Origin: Gemmatimonadaceae bacterium
Lineage (GTDB): Bacteria > Gemmatimonadota > Gemmatimonadetes > Gemmatimonadales > Gemmatimonadaceae
NCBI GenBank assembly: GCA_019186945.1
Contig: JABAQJ010000004.1
Coordinates: 1-64,000, forward strand
Reading direction: 5' to 3'
DNA length: 64,000 bases
Part shown: positions 51,574 through 63,863 of the stretch, in pieces
Position numbering within the stretch: the stretch's first letter is position 1
Layout of the letters: each line of letters opens with the position of its first letter
The notes under the pieces: model-generated
Database searches by the model: none
Seen by the model: the letters and a program-made list of their open reading frames with translations, nothing else
Told to the model about the DNA's origin: nothing
Program-made: the position numbers and the translations under genes

Positions 51574-52112
51574 TACTTGCCTCCGGCCTTACCCGCCTTC
51601 CGGCGGACGACTTCTCCCACGTACCTCACGCCCTTCCCCTTGTATGGCTCGGGCTTGCGTAGCGAACGGATTTCCGCTGCGACCTGCCCAACGATCTCCT
51701 TGTCGGAGCCTTCGATCACCACTTGCGTTGGCTGCGGCGCGCTCAGCTTGATGCCCTCTGGCGCCTTCACCTCGATCTGATGCGAATAGCCCAGCGACAT
51801 GAGCAGCCCGTACGGCTTGACCTCCGCCTTGTAGCCGACGCCGGTGATCTCCAGCTGCTTCGAGTAACCCTTCGTGACGCCCTCGATCATGTTGGCGACC
51901 AGCGTCCGCGACAGCCCATGCAGGGCCTTGTGACGTGGCTCGTCCGACGGACGCGCCACCGTCACCGTACCGTTTTCCAGCGCAACGGCCAGGTCACCGT
52001 GAATTGCACGCCTGAGTTCACCCCTGGGTCCTTTCACAGCAACCGTGTTGCCGTCGATCGTCACCGTCACACCGCTCGGGACTGGCACTGGCTTCTTTCC
52101 GATTCGAGACAT
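51573..52112 (-). CDS. rplF: 50S ribosomal protein L6 (uL6)
   Basis: The 179-residue protein has the doubled L6 domain, starting [15 protein letters not shown] and ending [22 protein letters not shown], part of the factor-binding region of the 50S subunit. Length is standard. It follows rpsH by 11 bases. Confidence 0.97.
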   Translation of the reverse strand: MSRIGKKPVPVPSGVTVTIDGNTVAVKGPRGELRRAIHGDLAVALENGTVTVARPSDEPRHKALHGLSRTLVANMIEGVTKGYSKQLEITGVGYKAEVKPYGLLMSLGYSHQIEVKAPEGIKLSAPQPTQVVIEGSDKEIVGQVAAEIRSLRKPEPYKGKGVRYVGEVVRRKAGKAGGK

Positions 52113-52123
52113 GGTGCGCTCCT

Positions 52124-52522
52124 TTACCAGACGAGGGCGAGCAACTCGCCGCCCGTGTTGGCCTTGCGGGCCTGCTGGCCGGACATCAGCCCCTGTGACG
52201 TGCTCAGGATCGCCATCCCAAGGCCATTCCGCACCCGCGGGATCTCGGCCGCCGCGACGTACTTCCGGAGCCCCGGCGTGGAAACGCGGCGCAACTCTCG
52301 GATGGCCGCCTGCCCGCCCGCGTATTTCAGCACCACACGCAGCACTTTGAAGCCGTTCTCGAGCTCCAGTACTCTGTAGTCCTGGATGAAAGCGTTGTCC
52401 CTGAGGATCCTGGCGATTTCGATCTTCACTTTCGACGCCGGCATGTCCACGCGACGATGCTTGGAACCGCAGGCATTGCGGATCCGCGTCAGCATATCGG
52501 CGATCGGGTCTGTCATACTCAT
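52124..52522 (-). CDS. rpsH: 30S ribosomal protein S8 (uS8)
   Basis: The 132-residue protein has the S8 marks [13 protein letters not shown] at the N-terminus and STSQGLMSG...GGELLALVW at the end. A second ATG two codons in is an alternative start. The gap to rpsN is 106 bases and holds no other gene. Confidence 0.96.
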   Translation of the reverse strand: MSMTDPIADMLTRIRNACGSKHRRVDMPASKVKIEIARILRDNAFIQDYRVLELENGFKVLRVVLKYAGGQAAIRELRRVSTPGLRKYVAAAEIPRVRNGLGMAILSTSQGLMSGQQARKANTGGELLALVW

Positions 52523-52628
52523 TTCAGTGTATCCTCTTCCTCTCGTATCCCTGGGGACGTGGAGGAATCTCGGTGTGCTGATGAATCTGGCCGCGCCGCC
52601 CCACTGGGCCCTGCGCCGCCAAGCGCTG

Positions 52629-52934
52629 TTACCACGACGATTTCCGGACGCCCGGCAGAAGCCCCATCAGTGCCATATCCCGCAACGCGATCCGCGAGAG
52701 GCCGAAGAATCCTTCGTACCCGCGGGCACGGCCCGACACCTGACAGCGGTTGCGCACCCGCGTCGCCGACGCGTCACGCGGCATCTTACGCATCGCTGCA
52801 TACGCCTTGGCCCGGTCGTCGGCTGACGTCTTCGGGTTCTTCACGATCGCACGCAGTTCCCGCCGGCGAACGAGATACTTCGCCGAGAGTTCCTTGCGCA
52901 TCTCGTTCTTCGCTTTCTTGGAGGTCTTCGCCAT
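52629..52934 (-). CDS. rpsN: 30S ribosomal protein S14 (uS14), long zinc-free type
   Basis: The start is the ATG at 52934 (MAKTSKKAKNEMRK), with AGG seven bases before it inside the CGTTAGGC word. The 101-residue product is the long form with CQVSGRARG rather than the short four-Cys zinc form. A frame open to 53072 is read-through of rplE and is rejected. Confidence 0.95.
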   Translation of the reverse strand: MAKTSKKAKNEMRKELSAKYLVRRRELRAIVKNPKTSADDRAKAYAAMRKMPRDASATRVRNRCQVSGRARGYEGFFGLSRIALRDMALMGLLPGVRKSSW

Positions 52935-52971
52935 AATTCTGCCTAACGTGGCGAACGGAGTGCCGCCGAGC

Positions 52972-53682
52972 TCAGGCCTGCACGACAATCGGTTTGTCGT
53001 CGCCCCGGAACGGCATTCCCAACTCGCGCAAAAGCGCAAACGCGTGATCGTCTCGCGTCGCGGTCGTGACAAACGTGATGTCCATCCCGTGGATCTGGTC
53101 GATCATGTCGTAGTTGATCTCGGGAAAGATCATCTGCTCCTTGATCCCGAGCGAATAGTTGCCGCGACCGTCGAACGACCGCGTCGACAGCCCGCGGAAA
53201 TCGCGAATGCGTGGAATCGCGGTGTTCACGAACCGGTCGAGGAACTCCCACATCCGCGCCCCGCGCAGCGTCACCGCCGCCCCGATCTCCTGCCCTTCCC
53301 GCAAACCGAAGTTCGAGATCGACTTTCGCGCCTTTTTCCGCACCGGACGTTGCCCCGAGATGATCATCAGTTCCTCGACCACGTGGTCGAGCAACTTCGG
53401 CTGCTTGATCGCCTCGCCCAGACCGACGTTCAGCACGATCTTCTCCAGGGTGGGCACCTGGTGCGGATTCTCCAGTCCGAACTGCTTCGCCAGCCGGCCA
53501 CGCACTGTCGCGCGATAGTACTCGCGCAAGCGCGGCGCCGGCACAGGGAGTTCGCGACCGGCGTGCGGTCCCTTGGGCAGCATCGACTTGGCGTCGCCCT
53601 TCTTGCCGCCACCGGCCGCCTTGGTTCCGCCGTCGGGCGCCTTCTTCCTGTCCTTCGCGTCTTTCGTTTCCTTGGTCGCCAT
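52972..53682 (-). CDS. rplE: 50S ribosomal protein L5 (uL5) with basic N-terminal extension
   Basis: The uL5 core begins near residue 50 ([10 protein letters not shown]...[15 protein letters not shown]) and ends [24 protein letters not shown]. About 45 residues of Lys/Gly/Asp-rich sequence ([18 protein letters not shown]...) come before it; normal uL5 is about 180 residues, this one is 236. The ATG at 53682 is 14 bases after rplX. Confidence 0.94.
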   Translation of the reverse strand: MATKETKDAKDRKKAPDGGTKAAGGGKKGDAKSMLPKGPHAGRELPVPAPRLREYYRATVRGRLAKQFGLENPHQVPTLEKIVLNVGLGEAIKQPKLLDHVVEELMIISGQRPVRKKARKSISNFGLREGQEIGAAVTLRGARMWEFLDRFVNTAIPRIRDFRGLSTRSFDGRGNYSLGIKEQMIFPEINYDMIDQIHGMDITFVTTATRDDHAFALLRELGMPFRGDDKPIVVQA

Positions 53683-53696
53683 GCCTGTATCCTCGC

Positions 53697-54098
53697 TCAG
53701 CGCGTACGCGGGATGGCTTCCCCGCTCCGCGTGCTGATACGCTCTTTCGTACCGTCAGCATCAACTCGGCGCCGTACGCGCGCCGGTTTGCCGTCCTTCG
53801 GATCGAGCAGCATCACGTTGGAATGATGGATCGGCGCCGGCATGTCGATGATCGCGCTCTGTTCTTCCGCGCGACGTGCTTTCCGGTGCTTCTTCACCAT
53901 GTTGATCCCCTCGACCGTGATTCGCCCGGTCTTCGGGAAGACGCGCAGGACTTTCCCGTCGCGCCCCTTGTCCTCACCGCGCATGACGCGCACGCTGTCG
54001 CCCTTCGTGATCCACAGCTTCGTTCGCTCCGATTTCCGCGCATGACGCACCTGTCCCAGGCGCTTCCCCGCGGTCTCGCGATACTTGAGTCGGCGCAT
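53697..54098 (-). CDS. rplX: 50S ribosomal protein L24 (uL24)
   Basis: The KOW-domain core ([23 protein letters not shown]) is preceded by about 30 basic residues. The ATG at 54098 has GGAGG nine bases upstream within the rplN end, so this start and the extension are supported. The protein is 133 residues against a usual 105. Confidence 0.94.
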   Translation of the reverse strand: MRRLKYRETAGKRLGQVRHARKSERTKLWITKGDSVRVMRGEDKGRDGKVLRVFPKTGRITVEGINMVKKHRKARRAEEQSAIIDMPAPIHHSNVMLLDPKDGKPARVRRRVDADGTKERISTRSGEAIPRTR

Positions 54099-54099
54099 G

Positions 54100-54468
54100 T
54101 TAGATAACCTCCGGTGCCAGCGACACGATCTTCATGTACTTCTTCTCACGGAGCTCGCGCGCCACGGGCCCGAAAATGCGGGTCGCCTTCGGCTCGCCAG
54201 TATCACTGATGATCACCACGGCGTTTTCGTCGAACCGGATGTAGCTGCCATCCTTCCGGCGCGTCTCCTTCACGGTTCGCACGACGACGGCCCGGGCAAC
54301 TTCGGACTTCTTCACCGTTCCGTTCGGCAACGCATCCTTGACGGCGACGATCACCTGATCGCCGAGTCCCGCGTATCGCCGGCGCGTTCCACCTAACACA
54401 CGGATCACCAGTGCCCGCTTGGCGCCAGAGTTATCCGCGACCTTGACGACTGTTTCCTGTTGAATCAT
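54100..54468 (-). CDS. rplN: 50S ribosomal protein L14 (uL14)
   Basis: The 122-residue protein is standard: it starts [19 protein letters not shown] and has [20 protein letters not shown]. It ends one base before the rplX start. Confidence 0.97.
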   Translation of the reverse strand: MIQQETVVKVADNSGAKRALVIRVLGGTRRRYAGLGDQVIVAVKDALPNGTVKKSEVARAVVVRTVKETRRKDGSYIRFDENAVVIISDTGEPKATRIFGPVARELREKKYMKIVSLAPEVI

Positions 54469-54479
54469 GGCGTCGTCTC

Positions 54480-54764
54480 CTACCGTGCGCGTTCGACGAT
54501 TTCGACCACGCGCCAGCGCTTGTCCTTCGACAAGGGTCGCGTCTCCATGATCCGCACGGTGTCGCCGATCTTCGCCGAGTTCGCCTCGTCGTGCGCTTTC
54601 AGCTTCTTCGAGCGGCTCACCATCTTGCCGTACACCGGATGCGGAACGCGCCGGTCGATCTTCACGACGACGGTCTTCTGCATCTTGTCGCTGACCACGA
54701 CGCCGACGCGCTCCTTTCGCGCGGAGCGTGCGGTGGTCGGCCCGTTGCCCATTGCTTCAGCCAT
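54480..54764 (-). CDS. rpsQ: 30S ribosomal protein S17 (uS17)
   Basis: The 94-residue protein has the OB-fold S17 core ([42 protein letters not shown] in parts). A short N-terminal extension of about ten residues precedes it. Confidence 0.96.
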   Translation of the reverse strand: MAEAMGNGPTTARSARKERVGVVVSDKMQKTVVVKIDRRVPHPVYGKMVSRSKKLKAHDEANSAKIGDTVRIMETRPLSKDKRWRVVEIVERAR

Positions 54765-54783
54765 GTGTCGTCAGACTCCTCTG

Positions 54784-54993
54784 CTAGCGCCCGCGGCCAG
54801 TACTGGTGAGCTGCCGTTCGCGCAGCACGGTGTGCAGGCGCGCGATCGTCCTGCGGATGGCGCGAAGGCGCAGGGGATCCTCCAGCGCCTGCGTCCCGCT
54901 CCGAATGCGCAGCCGGAAGCGCTCCTCATCGAGTTCCACAATGCGCGCGCGGATGTCCTCGTCCGTCATCTCGCGGATTTCCTCACTCTGCAT
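54784..54993 (-). CDS. rpmC: 50S ribosomal protein L29 (uL29)
   Basis: The start is the ATG at 54993 ([18 protein letters not shown]), 11 bases inside the end of rplP; the longer frame to 55059 lies in rplP and is rejected. The 69-residue two-helix protein sits at the polypeptide exit. Confidence 0.94.
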   Translation of the reverse strand: MQSEEIREMTDEDIRARIVELDEERFRLRIRSGTQALEDPLRLRAIRRTIARLHTVLRERQLTSTGRGR

Positions 54994-55411
54994 CGGTGTG
55001 CGCCTCCTCACGCTCCACGAACTTGGTGCGCACCGACAGCTTGGCGGCCGCCAGCGCAAACGCCTTGGTGGCCGTTTCGCGCGTTACCCCCTCCAGCTCA
55101 AACATGACGCGTCCGGGCTTCACGACCGCGACCCACCCTTCGGGCGAGCCCTTCCCCTTCCCCATTCGCGTCTCCGCCGGCTTCTTCGTGATCGGCTTGT
55201 CCGGGAACAGTCGGATCCAGACCTTGCCGCCACGCTTGATGTGGCGCGTCAACGCCACGCGGGCCGCCTCGATCTGGCGGCTGGAGATCCAGCCCGGCTC
55301 CATGGACATCAGCCCGTAGTGGCCGAACGAAATCTCCGAGCCTCTGGTCGCCACCCCGCGGGTGCGCCCCTTGAACATCTTCCGGAACTTGACTCGTTTT
55401 GGACTCAGCAT
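54983..55411 (-). CDS. rplP: 50S ribosomal protein L16 (uL16)
   Basis: The 142-residue protein starts [19 protein letters not shown] and has [33 protein letters not shown] in parts, as usual. It lies 41 bases after rpsC and overlaps rpmC by 11. Confidence 0.97.
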   Translation of the reverse strand: MLSPKRVKFRKMFKGRTRGVATRGSEISFGHYGLMSMEPGWISSRQIEAARVALTRHIKRGGKVWIRLFPDKPITKKPAETRMGKGKGSPEGWVAVVKPGRVMFELEGVTRETATKAFALAAAKLSVRTKFVEREEAHTDAE

Positions 55412-55452
55412 ATTGAGCTATCTCGTTAGGTCGAACGCACTCGGCTCTCGCC

Positions 55453-56112
55453 TTACACGCCCGTCGAGTACGTCTTGCCGCGGCGGTCTTCCACCACTTC
55501 GCCCTTGAAGATCCAGACCTTCACGCCGATCGTCCCGAACGTCGTCTTGGCCGTCGATACCGCGTAGTCGATGTCCGCCCGCAGCGTGTGCAGCGGAACC
55601 CGACCCTCGTGATAGCCCTCGACACGCGCGATCTCCGCGCCGCCCAGGCGCCCGCCAGCCTTCACCTTGATCCCCTGCGCCCCCATGCGCATCGCGCTCT
55701 GCACCGCGCGCTTCATCGCCCGCCGGAACGAGATGCGTTGCGACAGCTGGTTGGCGATGTTGTCCGCCACCAGCTGAGAATCCAGTTCGGGACGCTTGAT
55801 CTCCTCGACGTTGATACCGACCTCCTTCCCCGTCAGCTGCGAAAGCTCGTCCCGCAGCTTGTCGACCTCCGCGCCCTTCTTTCCGATGACCACGCCCGGC
55901 CGGCCAGTGTGGATCGTCACCACCACCTTTCCCGGTTTGCGCTCGATATGAATGTCGGCGATAGCTGCGTGCCCGAGGCGCGTCTTCAGATACTTCCGCA
56001 GCAGCTCGTCCTCTTTCACCAACGCCGGGTACTCGCGTCCGGCATACCAGCGCGATCGCCACTGCTTCGTGACCCCAAGGCGAAAACCGATCGGATTCGT
56101 TTTCTGTCCCAT
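55453..56112 (-). CDS. rpsC: 30S ribosomal protein S3 (uS3)
   Basis: The start is the ATG at 56112 ([13 protein letters not shown]), sharing a base with the rplV stop (TAATG). The 219-residue protein has the KH domain ([17 protein letters not shown]) and the C-terminal domain ending [11 protein letters not shown] frame open to 56202 is rplV read-through. Confidence 0.97.
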   Translation of the reverse strand: MGQKTNPIGFRLGVTKQWRSRWYAGREYPALVKEDELLRKYLKTRLGHAAIADIHIERKPGKVVVTIHTGRPGVVIGKKGAEVDKLRDELSQLTGKEVGINVEEIKRPELDSQLVADNIANQLSQRISFRRAMKRAVQSAMRMGAQGIKVKAGGRLGGAEIARVEGYHEGRVPLHTLRADIDYAVSTAKTTFGTIGVKVWIFKGEVVEDRRGKTYSTGV

Positions 56113-56474
56113 TAGCGTCCTTCCTTCTCTGCCACGACGATTTCCACGTGACTGGTGCGCTTGATCATCGGTGTCGCACGTCCCATCGCGGCCGGCGTCC
56201 ACCGTTTGAGCTTCGGACCTTCGTTGATCACTGCCTTCTTCACGAACAGGGCGTCCACGTCGAGCGGCTCGTTCGACGTCCGCGCATGCTGCTCGGCGTT
56301 GGCCACGGCAGACCGCAGCACCTTGGCGATCTGCACGGCCGCATGCTTTTTCGAGAACGACAGCAGGGCCAGGGCGTCGTTGACGTTCAAGCCGCGAATC
56401 TGGTCGATGACCAGCCGCATCTTGTACGGCGACTGCCGCGCGGTGCGCTGGATGGCGCGGGATTCAGCAGCCAT
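56112..56474 (-). CDS. rplV: 50S ribosomal protein L22 (uL22)
   Basis: The 120-residue protein has the L22 marks [14 protein letters not shown] and AANAEQH-like VANAEQHAR, and ends with [16 protein letters not shown]. It follows rpsS by three bases. Confidence 0.96.
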   Translation of the reverse strand: MAAESRAIQRTARQSPYKMRLVIDQIRGLNVNDALALLSFSKKHAAVQIAKVLRSAVANAEQHARTSNEPLDVDALFVKKAVINEGPKLKRWTPAAMGRATPMIKRTSHVEIVVAEKEGR

Positions 56475-56477
56475 GGC

Positions 56478-56798
56478 CTACTTCCCTCCCCTGGCGGCTG
56501 GCGCAGCCGCCGGCGCGGCGGCCTTCTTGTCCACGGCCTTGTTCCCGGTATGACCACGGAACAGGCGCGTTGGCGCAAACTCCCCCAGCTTGTGCCCAAC
56601 CATGTTCTCGGTCACGTACACGGGAATGAACTTGTTCCCGTTATGCACCGCGAACGTGTGGCCCACGAAATCGGGGAGAATCGTGCTCGCACGCGACCAC
56701 GTCTTCACCACGCGCTTCTCGTTCCTGGCGTTCATGCCGCTCACGCGCTTGTAGAGCGCTTCCTGCACGAACGGACCTTTCTTGACACTTCTCGCCAT
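56478..56798 (-). CDS. rpsS: 30S ribosomal protein S19 (uS19) with Ala/Pro-rich C-terminal tail
   Basis: The uS19 core starts [15 protein letters not shown] and ends near [10 protein letters not shown] tail of about 15 residues rich in Ala and Pro ([15 protein letters not shown]) follows. The protein has 106 residues against a usual 92. Confidence 0.95.
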   Translation of the reverse strand: MARSVKKGPFVQEALYKRVSGMNARNEKRVVKTWSRASTILPDFVGHTFAVHNGNKFIPVYVTENMVGHKLGEFAPTRLFRGHTGNKAVDKKAAAPAAAPAARGGK

Positions 56799-56861
56799 AG
56801 TCTCGATCTCGAACGTTGGACGACCGTCTCGCGCGGCCTGTCGCCGCGCGACCGGCCGCTC

Positions 56862-57701
56862 CTAGAATCCGGATACCGTCGCCTTGCCACGCCGCCGGCC
56901 GCGAACGATCAACCGCGTCGACGGCTTCTTCATGTTGCGCGTCTTCACTCCTTCCGGCTTGCCCCACGGACTCACGACATTGCGCCCGCCACGCGTGCGG
57001 CCGCCGTGCGGGTGATCCACGGGATTCATCACTTCACCGCGCACCTTCGGCCGGCGTCCCTTCCATCGCGTCTTCCCGGCCTTGCCCCAGGATTCAAGCT
57101 CGTGCGTCGCATTCCCGACCTCGCCGATCGTCGCCAGGCAGCGTCCGTGAACCCGGCGCATCTCCGTACTCGCCATGCGCAACGTCACGTAGTCCCCCTC
57201 CTTGGCCACGACCTCGGCCGACATCCCCGCCGACCGCGCCATCTGCCCGCCCTTCCCCGGCACCAGCTCGATATTGTGCACGGACGTGCCTAACGGAACC
57301 TCCTTCAACGGCAGCGCGTTCCCCGTCCGCACGTCCGAGCCCGGACCGGAAACGATCGTGTCACCGACCGCGAGTCCCTTCGGATGGAGGATGTACCGCT
57401 TCTCGCCGTCGGCGAATTCCACCAGCGCGATCCGCGCCGACCGGTTGGGATCGTACTCGATCTCCCGTACGGTTGCAGCTACGCCGAACTTGCTCCTCTT
57501 GAAGTCGATCACGCGGTACTTCCGCTTGTGCCCACCCCCGCGCCGCCGCATCGCCACGTGTCCGTGGTTGTCGCGGCCGCCGGACTTCCTGAGCGGCTCC
57601 GTCAGCGACTTCTCCGGTTCGCGACGGGTGATCTCGTCAAAGTCGGACACGGAACGAAACCGCGTCCCCTTGGTCACTGGTTTGAACTGGCGGGTTCCCA
57701 T
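56862..57701 (-). CDS. rplB: 50S ribosomal protein L2 (uL2)
   Basis: The 279-residue protein is the normal L2: [14 protein letters not shown] start, [22 protein letters not shown], and the peptidyl-transferase region [16 protein letters not shown] with the conserved His. It is 63 bases upstream of rpsS. Confidence 0.97.
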   Translation of the reverse strand: MGTRQFKPVTKGTRFRSVSDFDEITRREPEKSLTEPLRKSGGRDNHGHVAMRRRGGGHKRKYRVIDFKRSKFGVAATVREIEYDPNRSARIALVEFADGEKRYILHPKGLAVGDTIVSGPGSDVRTGNALPLKEVPLGTSVHNIELVPGKGGQMARSAGMSAEVVAKEGDYVTLRMASTEMRRVHGRCLATIGEVGNATHELESWGKAGKTRWKGRRPKVRGEVMNPVDHPHGGRTRGGRNVVSPWGKPEGVKTRNMKKPSTRLIVRGRRRGKATVSGF

Positions 57702-57704
57702 CTG

Positions 57705-57992
57705 TTAGCCCTCGAAGATCTCGATCTTGTCGCCCTCTCGGAGCGTCACGATCGCCTTTTTCCAGTTGGGGCGCGCGCCGGACGTCTTGCCCATCCGCCG
57801 AACCTTGCCGCGCACGTTCATCGTGCGGACCCCGGTTACCTTCACACCGAACAGCTTCTCGATCGCCATGCGGATCGCCGGCTTCGCTGCGTCCGGCGCA
57901 ACCTCGAAGACATACTCGCCGCGCGTCTGGTAGGCCGCGGAAGTCTTCTCCGTCACGACGGGACGAATCACGGTCTGATACAAGGTTGCCAT
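57705..57992 (-). CDS. rplW: 50S ribosomal protein L23 (uL23)
   Basis: The 95-residue protein has IIRP-like [15 protein letters not shown] and [26 protein letters not shown], and ends in EIFEG. It is at the exit tunnel, where SRP and trigger factor bind. It lies three bases before rplB. Confidence 0.96.
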   Translation of the reverse strand: MATLYQTVIRPVVTEKTSAAYQTRGEYVFEVAPDAAKPAIRMAIEKLFGVKVTGVRTMNVRGKVRRMGKTSGARPNWKKAIVTLREGDKIEIFEG

Positions 57993-57995
57993 CGG

Positions 57996-58796
57996 TTACG
58001 TCCCCTTCTTCCTGGGAGTCGCGGGCTTTTTCGTAACAGTCGCGGAGGCGCCCTTCGCCGTTCGCGCCTTCGCCCCTGCCTTCGCCACGGGTTCCTTCGA
58101 CGCAGACTCGGCGGCCTTCCGCGCGCGGTCTCGCGATGGAGCCACGGCCGCCTTCTCCACCACCGGCGGCAGAGTCTGGCCAATGGCGCCGCCTTCGATC
58201 AGGACCGCATCCGACCAGAGCACGTGATACGTCGATGCGTCCCGGAACGGGAGCACATGGACGTTCGGCAGGTTGCGGCTGCTGAGGTAGACGTTCGACT
58301 TGGGTCCGTCCGTGAGCACGAGGATCTTCTGCCCGCCAACGCCAAGTCGCTCCAGAAGCGCGACGAGATTCTTCGTCCGCGGTTCCGTCCAGCCGAACGC
58401 GTCGATCACGTAGACAGCGCCTTCGCGCGCGCGCGCGTTCAACGCGCTCTTGCGCGCGAGCACACGCATCTTCGCCGGCACGACCTCGTCGTAACTTCGG
58501 GGACGGGGTCCGAACACCGTGCCGCCGCCTGGCCAGTTCGGCGCCCGCGTCGATCCCTGGCGGGCGCGCCCCGTACCCTTCTGCTTCCACGGCTTCTGGT
58601 TCCCGCCGATAACGAGTCCTCGCGTCTTCGTGGATGCGTTCCCCTCGCGCTGGTTCGCCAGGTACGCCTTCACCGCACGATGCATCACCGGCATGTTGAT
58701 CCTGCCGTCGAACACAGCTGACGGCAGGATCACCCGCTCGCGCGGAGTGCCTGACGCCGTATAGGCCGCAGCTTCAAACGTCGTGGTCTCTGACAT
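57996..58796 (-). CDS. rplD: 50S ribosomal protein L4 (uL4) with Lys/Ala-rich C-terminal extension
   Basis: The uL4 core runs to about residue 213 with the extended loop KQKGTGRARQGSTRAP lining the exit tunnel. Another 53 residues rich in Ala, Lys and Arg follow (SRDRARKAAE...VTKKPATPRKKGT). Normal bacterial L4 is about 205 residues, this one 266. It follows rplC by six bases. Confidence 0.95.
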   Translation of the reverse strand: MSETTTFEAAAYTASGTPRERVILPSAVFDGRINMPVMHRAVKAYLANQREGNASTKTRGLVIGGNQKPWKQKGTGRARQGSTRAPNWPGGGTVFGPRPRSYDEVVPAKMRVLARKSALNARAREGAVYVIDAFGWTEPRTKNLVALLERLGVGGQKILVLTDGPKSNVYLSSRNLPNVHVLPFRDASTYHVLWSDAVLIEGGAIGQTLPPVVEKAAVAPSRDRARKAAESASKEPVAKAGAKARTAKGASATVTKKPATPRKKGT

Positions 58797-58802
58797 GGCC
58801 GA

Positions 58803-59474
58803 TTATCCCTGCTTGCGCACCATCACCAGCCCGTTCGTCGGGCCGGCGATTGCGCCACGGAGGTACAAGAGGTGCTTCTCCGCATCCACTTTCTCGACGC
58901 GAAGATTGATCTGCGTGTGGCGCGCGGCACCGGCATGGCCCGGCATCCGCTTTCCCTTGATAACCCGCGACGGATCCGTACCGGCGCCGACCGATCCCGG
59001 TTTGCGATGCTTCGTATTGCCGTGCGTGTTCGGACCGCCACCGATCCCGTAACGCTTCACCACACCCTGGAAACCACGGCCCTTGGACGTGCCCGTGACC
59101 TTGACTCGCTCGCCGACCGCGAAAATCGAGACATCGACCGTGTCGCCTAACGCCAAAGCCGGCGGGGCCTTCATCTCATCGAGCCTGAACGAGCGGAGCG
59201 TCCGCGGCGGTTCGCTCAGACCCGCCCGGGCGGCATGCCCGACAAGGGCCTTGGTCGCACGATGGCCGCGCGGGTTCGCCCGCTCGCCCTTTTTCGACTT
59301 CCGGCGAACGCGTGACACGCCGAATCCCAGTTCGACCATCGACGCACCCGACGGCTGCGTCAGCACGGCCACGACAGGATTGGGCTTCGCCTCAACCACG
59401 GTCACTGGAACCTGCTGTCCCTGTTCGTTGAATATCTGGGTCATACCCAGCTTCCGTCCGATCAAACCGATCAT
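58803..59474 (-). CDS. rplC: 50S ribosomal protein L3 (uL3)
   Basis: The 223-residue protein starts MIGLIGRKLGMTQIFNEQG, contains GTSKGRGFQGVVKRYGIGG and ends with VMVRKQG. It is the second gene of the S10 group, 113 bases after rpsJ; no extra gene lies in that gap. Confidence 0.97.
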   Translation of the reverse strand: MIGLIGRKLGMTQIFNEQGQQVPVTVVEAKPNPVVAVLTQPSGASMVELGFGVSRVRRKSKKGERANPRGHRATKALVGHAARAGLSEPPRTLRSFRLDEMKAPPALALGDTVDVSIFAVGERVKVTGTSKGRGFQGVVKRYGIGGGPNTHGNTKHRKPGSVGAGTDPSRVIKGKRMPGHAGAARHTQINLRVEKVDAEKHLLYLRGAIAGPTNGLVMVRKQG

Positions 59475-59587
59475 CGTGTGCCCACTCGTTGAAGTAGTCG
59501 CGGCCCGGAGCGCGTTGCGCCGCCGTCGTGCGGCCGGAGGACTGTCAGCGCGCGCCGCATGGCGCCGGTGCCAAGCGAATCGCCCGT

Positions 59588-59896
59588 CTACTGCACCTTG
59601 ATTTCCACGTCGACGCCCGCAGGCAGATCCAGTTTCGTGAGTGCATCCACCGTCTGCGCCCGCGAATCAAGGATATCGATCACTCGCTTGTGCGTCTTCA
59701 GCTCGAATTGCTCGCGCGACTTCTTGTCCACGTGCGGCGATCGCAACACCGTCCATCGCCGGGTCTTCGTCGGCAACGGGATTGGGCCCGATACCTGCGC
59801 CCCCGTCTTCTGCGCCGTCCGCACGATGTCCGCCGCGGCCTGGTCGATCACCGCGTGGTCGAACGCCTTCAGCCGAATGCGAATCCGTCCTGCCAT
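59588..59896 (-). CDS. rpsJ: 30S ribosomal protein S10 (uS10)
   Basis: The 102-residue protein starts [18 protein letters not shown] and has [30 protein letters not shown]10 also acts as NusE in antitermination. It lies 82 bases after tuf. Confidence 0.97.
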   Translation of the reverse strand: MAGRIRIRLKAFDHAVIDQAAADIVRTAQKTGAQVSGPIPLPTKTRRWTVLRSPHVDKKSREQFELKTHKRVIDILDSRAQTVDALTKLDLPAGVDVEIKVQ

Positions 59897-59978
59897 GAAA
59901 ATGCCTCAGAGTACGTGACCCCGATCCGCGCCTGCGCCATCCTGCCGGCGCGCACGCGCGAATCGGAATCGCCGATGT

Positions 59979-61181
59979 TTAGGCCAGAACCTTCGTCACC
60001 ACACCCGAGCCGACCGTCCGCCCACCCTCACGGATCGCGAACCGCAGCTGCTCCTCGAGCGCGACCGGCGTGATCAGCTCGATCGTCATCTGCGTGTTGT
60101 CGCCGGGCATCACCATTTCCGTCCCGCCCGGCAGCTCGATCGATCCGGTCACGTCCGTCGTCCGCAGGTAGAACTGCGGGCGGTATCCCTTGAAGAACGG
60201 AGTGTGACGGCCGCCTTCTTCCTTGGTCAGCACGTACACCTCCGCCTCGAACTTCGTGTGTGGCGTGATCGAACCAGGCTTGGCAAGCACCATCCCGCGC
60301 TCGATCTCCTTCTTGTCCACCCCACGCAACAGCAAACCGACGTTGTCGCCCGCCTGCCCGTCGTCGAGCAGCTTGCGGAACATCTCGACGCCAGTCACGA
60401 TCGTCTTCTTGTCTGATCCGAAGCCGACCAGCGCCACTTCCTCGCCGACCTTGATCTTCCCCTTCTCGATACGACCCGTCGCAACGGTACCGCGACCGGT
60501 GATCGAGAACACGTCCTCGACCGGCATCTGGAACGGCTTGTCGACGTCGCGCACTGGCTCCGCGATGAAGCTGTCGAGTGCATCGTAGAGCTCCTGGATC
60601 TTCGCGATCCAGGCCGGATCGCCTTCGATCGCCTTGATCGCGGCCCCGCGAATGACCGGCGCATCGTCGCCGGCATATCCGTACTTCGTCAGAAGTTCGC
60701 GAACCTCCAGCTCGACCAGATCGAGCAGCTCGGAGTCCTCGACCAGGTCGCACTTGTTCAGGAAGACAACGATGTTAGGCACGTTCACCTGGCGGGCCAG
60801 CAGAATGTGCTCGCGCGTTTGCGGCATCGGGCCGTCGACCGCGGAAACAACGAGGATCGCGCCATCCATCTGTGCGGCGCCCGTGATCATGTTCTTCACG
60901 TAGTCGGCGTGGCCAGGGCAGTCCACGTGCGCGTAGTGGCGCTTCTCAGTCTCGTATTCGACGTGCGACGTCGCGATCGTCAGGATCTTCGTCGGATCGC
61001 GACGCCCCTGCGATTCCGATGCCTTCGCGACTTCGTCGTACGCGACATACTTGGTGCCGTAGCCCTTGTCCGACGAAATCTTCGTCAGGGCAGCGGTCAG
61101 CGTCGTCTTCCCGTGATCGACATGGCCGATCGTGCCGACGTTTACGTGCGGCTTGGTCCGCTCGAACTTTGCCTTTGCCAT
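59979..61181 (-). CDS. tuf: Elongation factor Tu, with altered switch I
   Basis: EF-Tu delivers aminoacyl-tRNA to the ribosome. The 400-residue protein is complete: GHVDHGKT (19-26), DCPGHADY (87-94), NKCD and the two barrel domains ending [10 protein letters not shown]. The switch I segment that in most bacteria reads RGITINT reads KILTIAT here (65-71), after an unusual SQGRRDPT; the Mg-binding Thr is kept as Thr68. I recall similar sequences from Gemmatimonas. It follows fusA by 105 bases. Confidence 0.97.
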   Translation of the reverse strand: MAKAKFERTKPHVNVGTIGHVDHGKTTLTAALTKISSDKGYGTKYVAYDEVAKASESQGRRDPTKILTIATSHVEYETEKRHYAHVDCPGHADYVKNMITGAAQMDGAILVVSAVDGPMPQTREHILLARQVNVPNIVVFLNKCDLVEDSELLDLVELEVRELLTKYGYAGDDAPVIRGAAIKAIEGDPAWIAKIQELYDALDSFIAEPVRDVDKPFQMPVEDVFSITGRGTVATGRIEKGKIKVGEEVALVGFGSDKKTIVTGVEMFRKLLDDGQAGDNVGLLLRGVDKKEIERGMVLAKPGSITPHTKFEAEVYVLTKEEGGRHTPFFKGYRPQFYLRTTDVTGSIELPGGTEMVMPGDNTQMTIELITPVALEEQLRFAIREGGRTVGSGVVTKVLA

Positions 61182-61286
61182 TGGAACTGATCCCGAGGGT
61201 GAGGTTTCTGCTGCAGTGGAACTGGAGGAGACTGATCGCGGGTCAGTCGTCGCGCCACCGCGCGCCCGACGGATCCGCCATCAGCC

Positions 61287-63407
<2,121 letters not shown>

Positions 63408-63863
63408 ATCTCCAGAAACCTTTATCTCGTGCCGGCCCGTCCCGCGCCGGCGTCCAGTGCGCTGCAACAAAAACGCGGGTGGACCAGTCGCTCCTTCTTG
63501 CAGAAGCCGGTATCCATCCGCCGCCGCCGGGTGCATTCGCGTCGGTGCGAAGGGGACCCATGGCGCGCCAAGCACTAAGCTCGACGTTCGATTGTCCTGC
63601 GTCGCTTATCGGGAGTGCCACACTCGAAACGGGTGCAGCACCGACCAACATCCATCCTCGCGACCGTCGCGAGCCCATAGTGAGGCAGACGCGCAGTTCG
63701 TCCGCCGAATACGCCCCGCGCCTGAACGTCGCACGCAGGAGCCACATAAAGTCGCTTGCCGCGTAGCGAAAGTCAACCGCGGCCTTGACGTTAGACGCGG
63801 GCTCGTTCGGCGTCGCACCGCACCGAACGGCAAGGCCCGCCGGGTCGCCACACGACGGTCAAC
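63408..63863. other. Upstream region of fusA, no gene seen
   Basis: I find no convincing gene in this 456-base gap; open frames on both strands lack family likeness and normal codon choice. It probably holds the promoter and leader of the fusA-tuf-S10 block. A short inverted repeat ctcgcgac/gtcgcgag lies at 63657-63673, and a minus-strand TTGACT near 63775 could be a -35, though its -10 is poor. Confidence 0.5.

Noticed and set aside
53548-53682. The uL5 extension as a wrong start
   Set aside because: No later start codon has a better ribosome-binding site before the conserved core, and the spacing to rplX (14 bases) fits the block.
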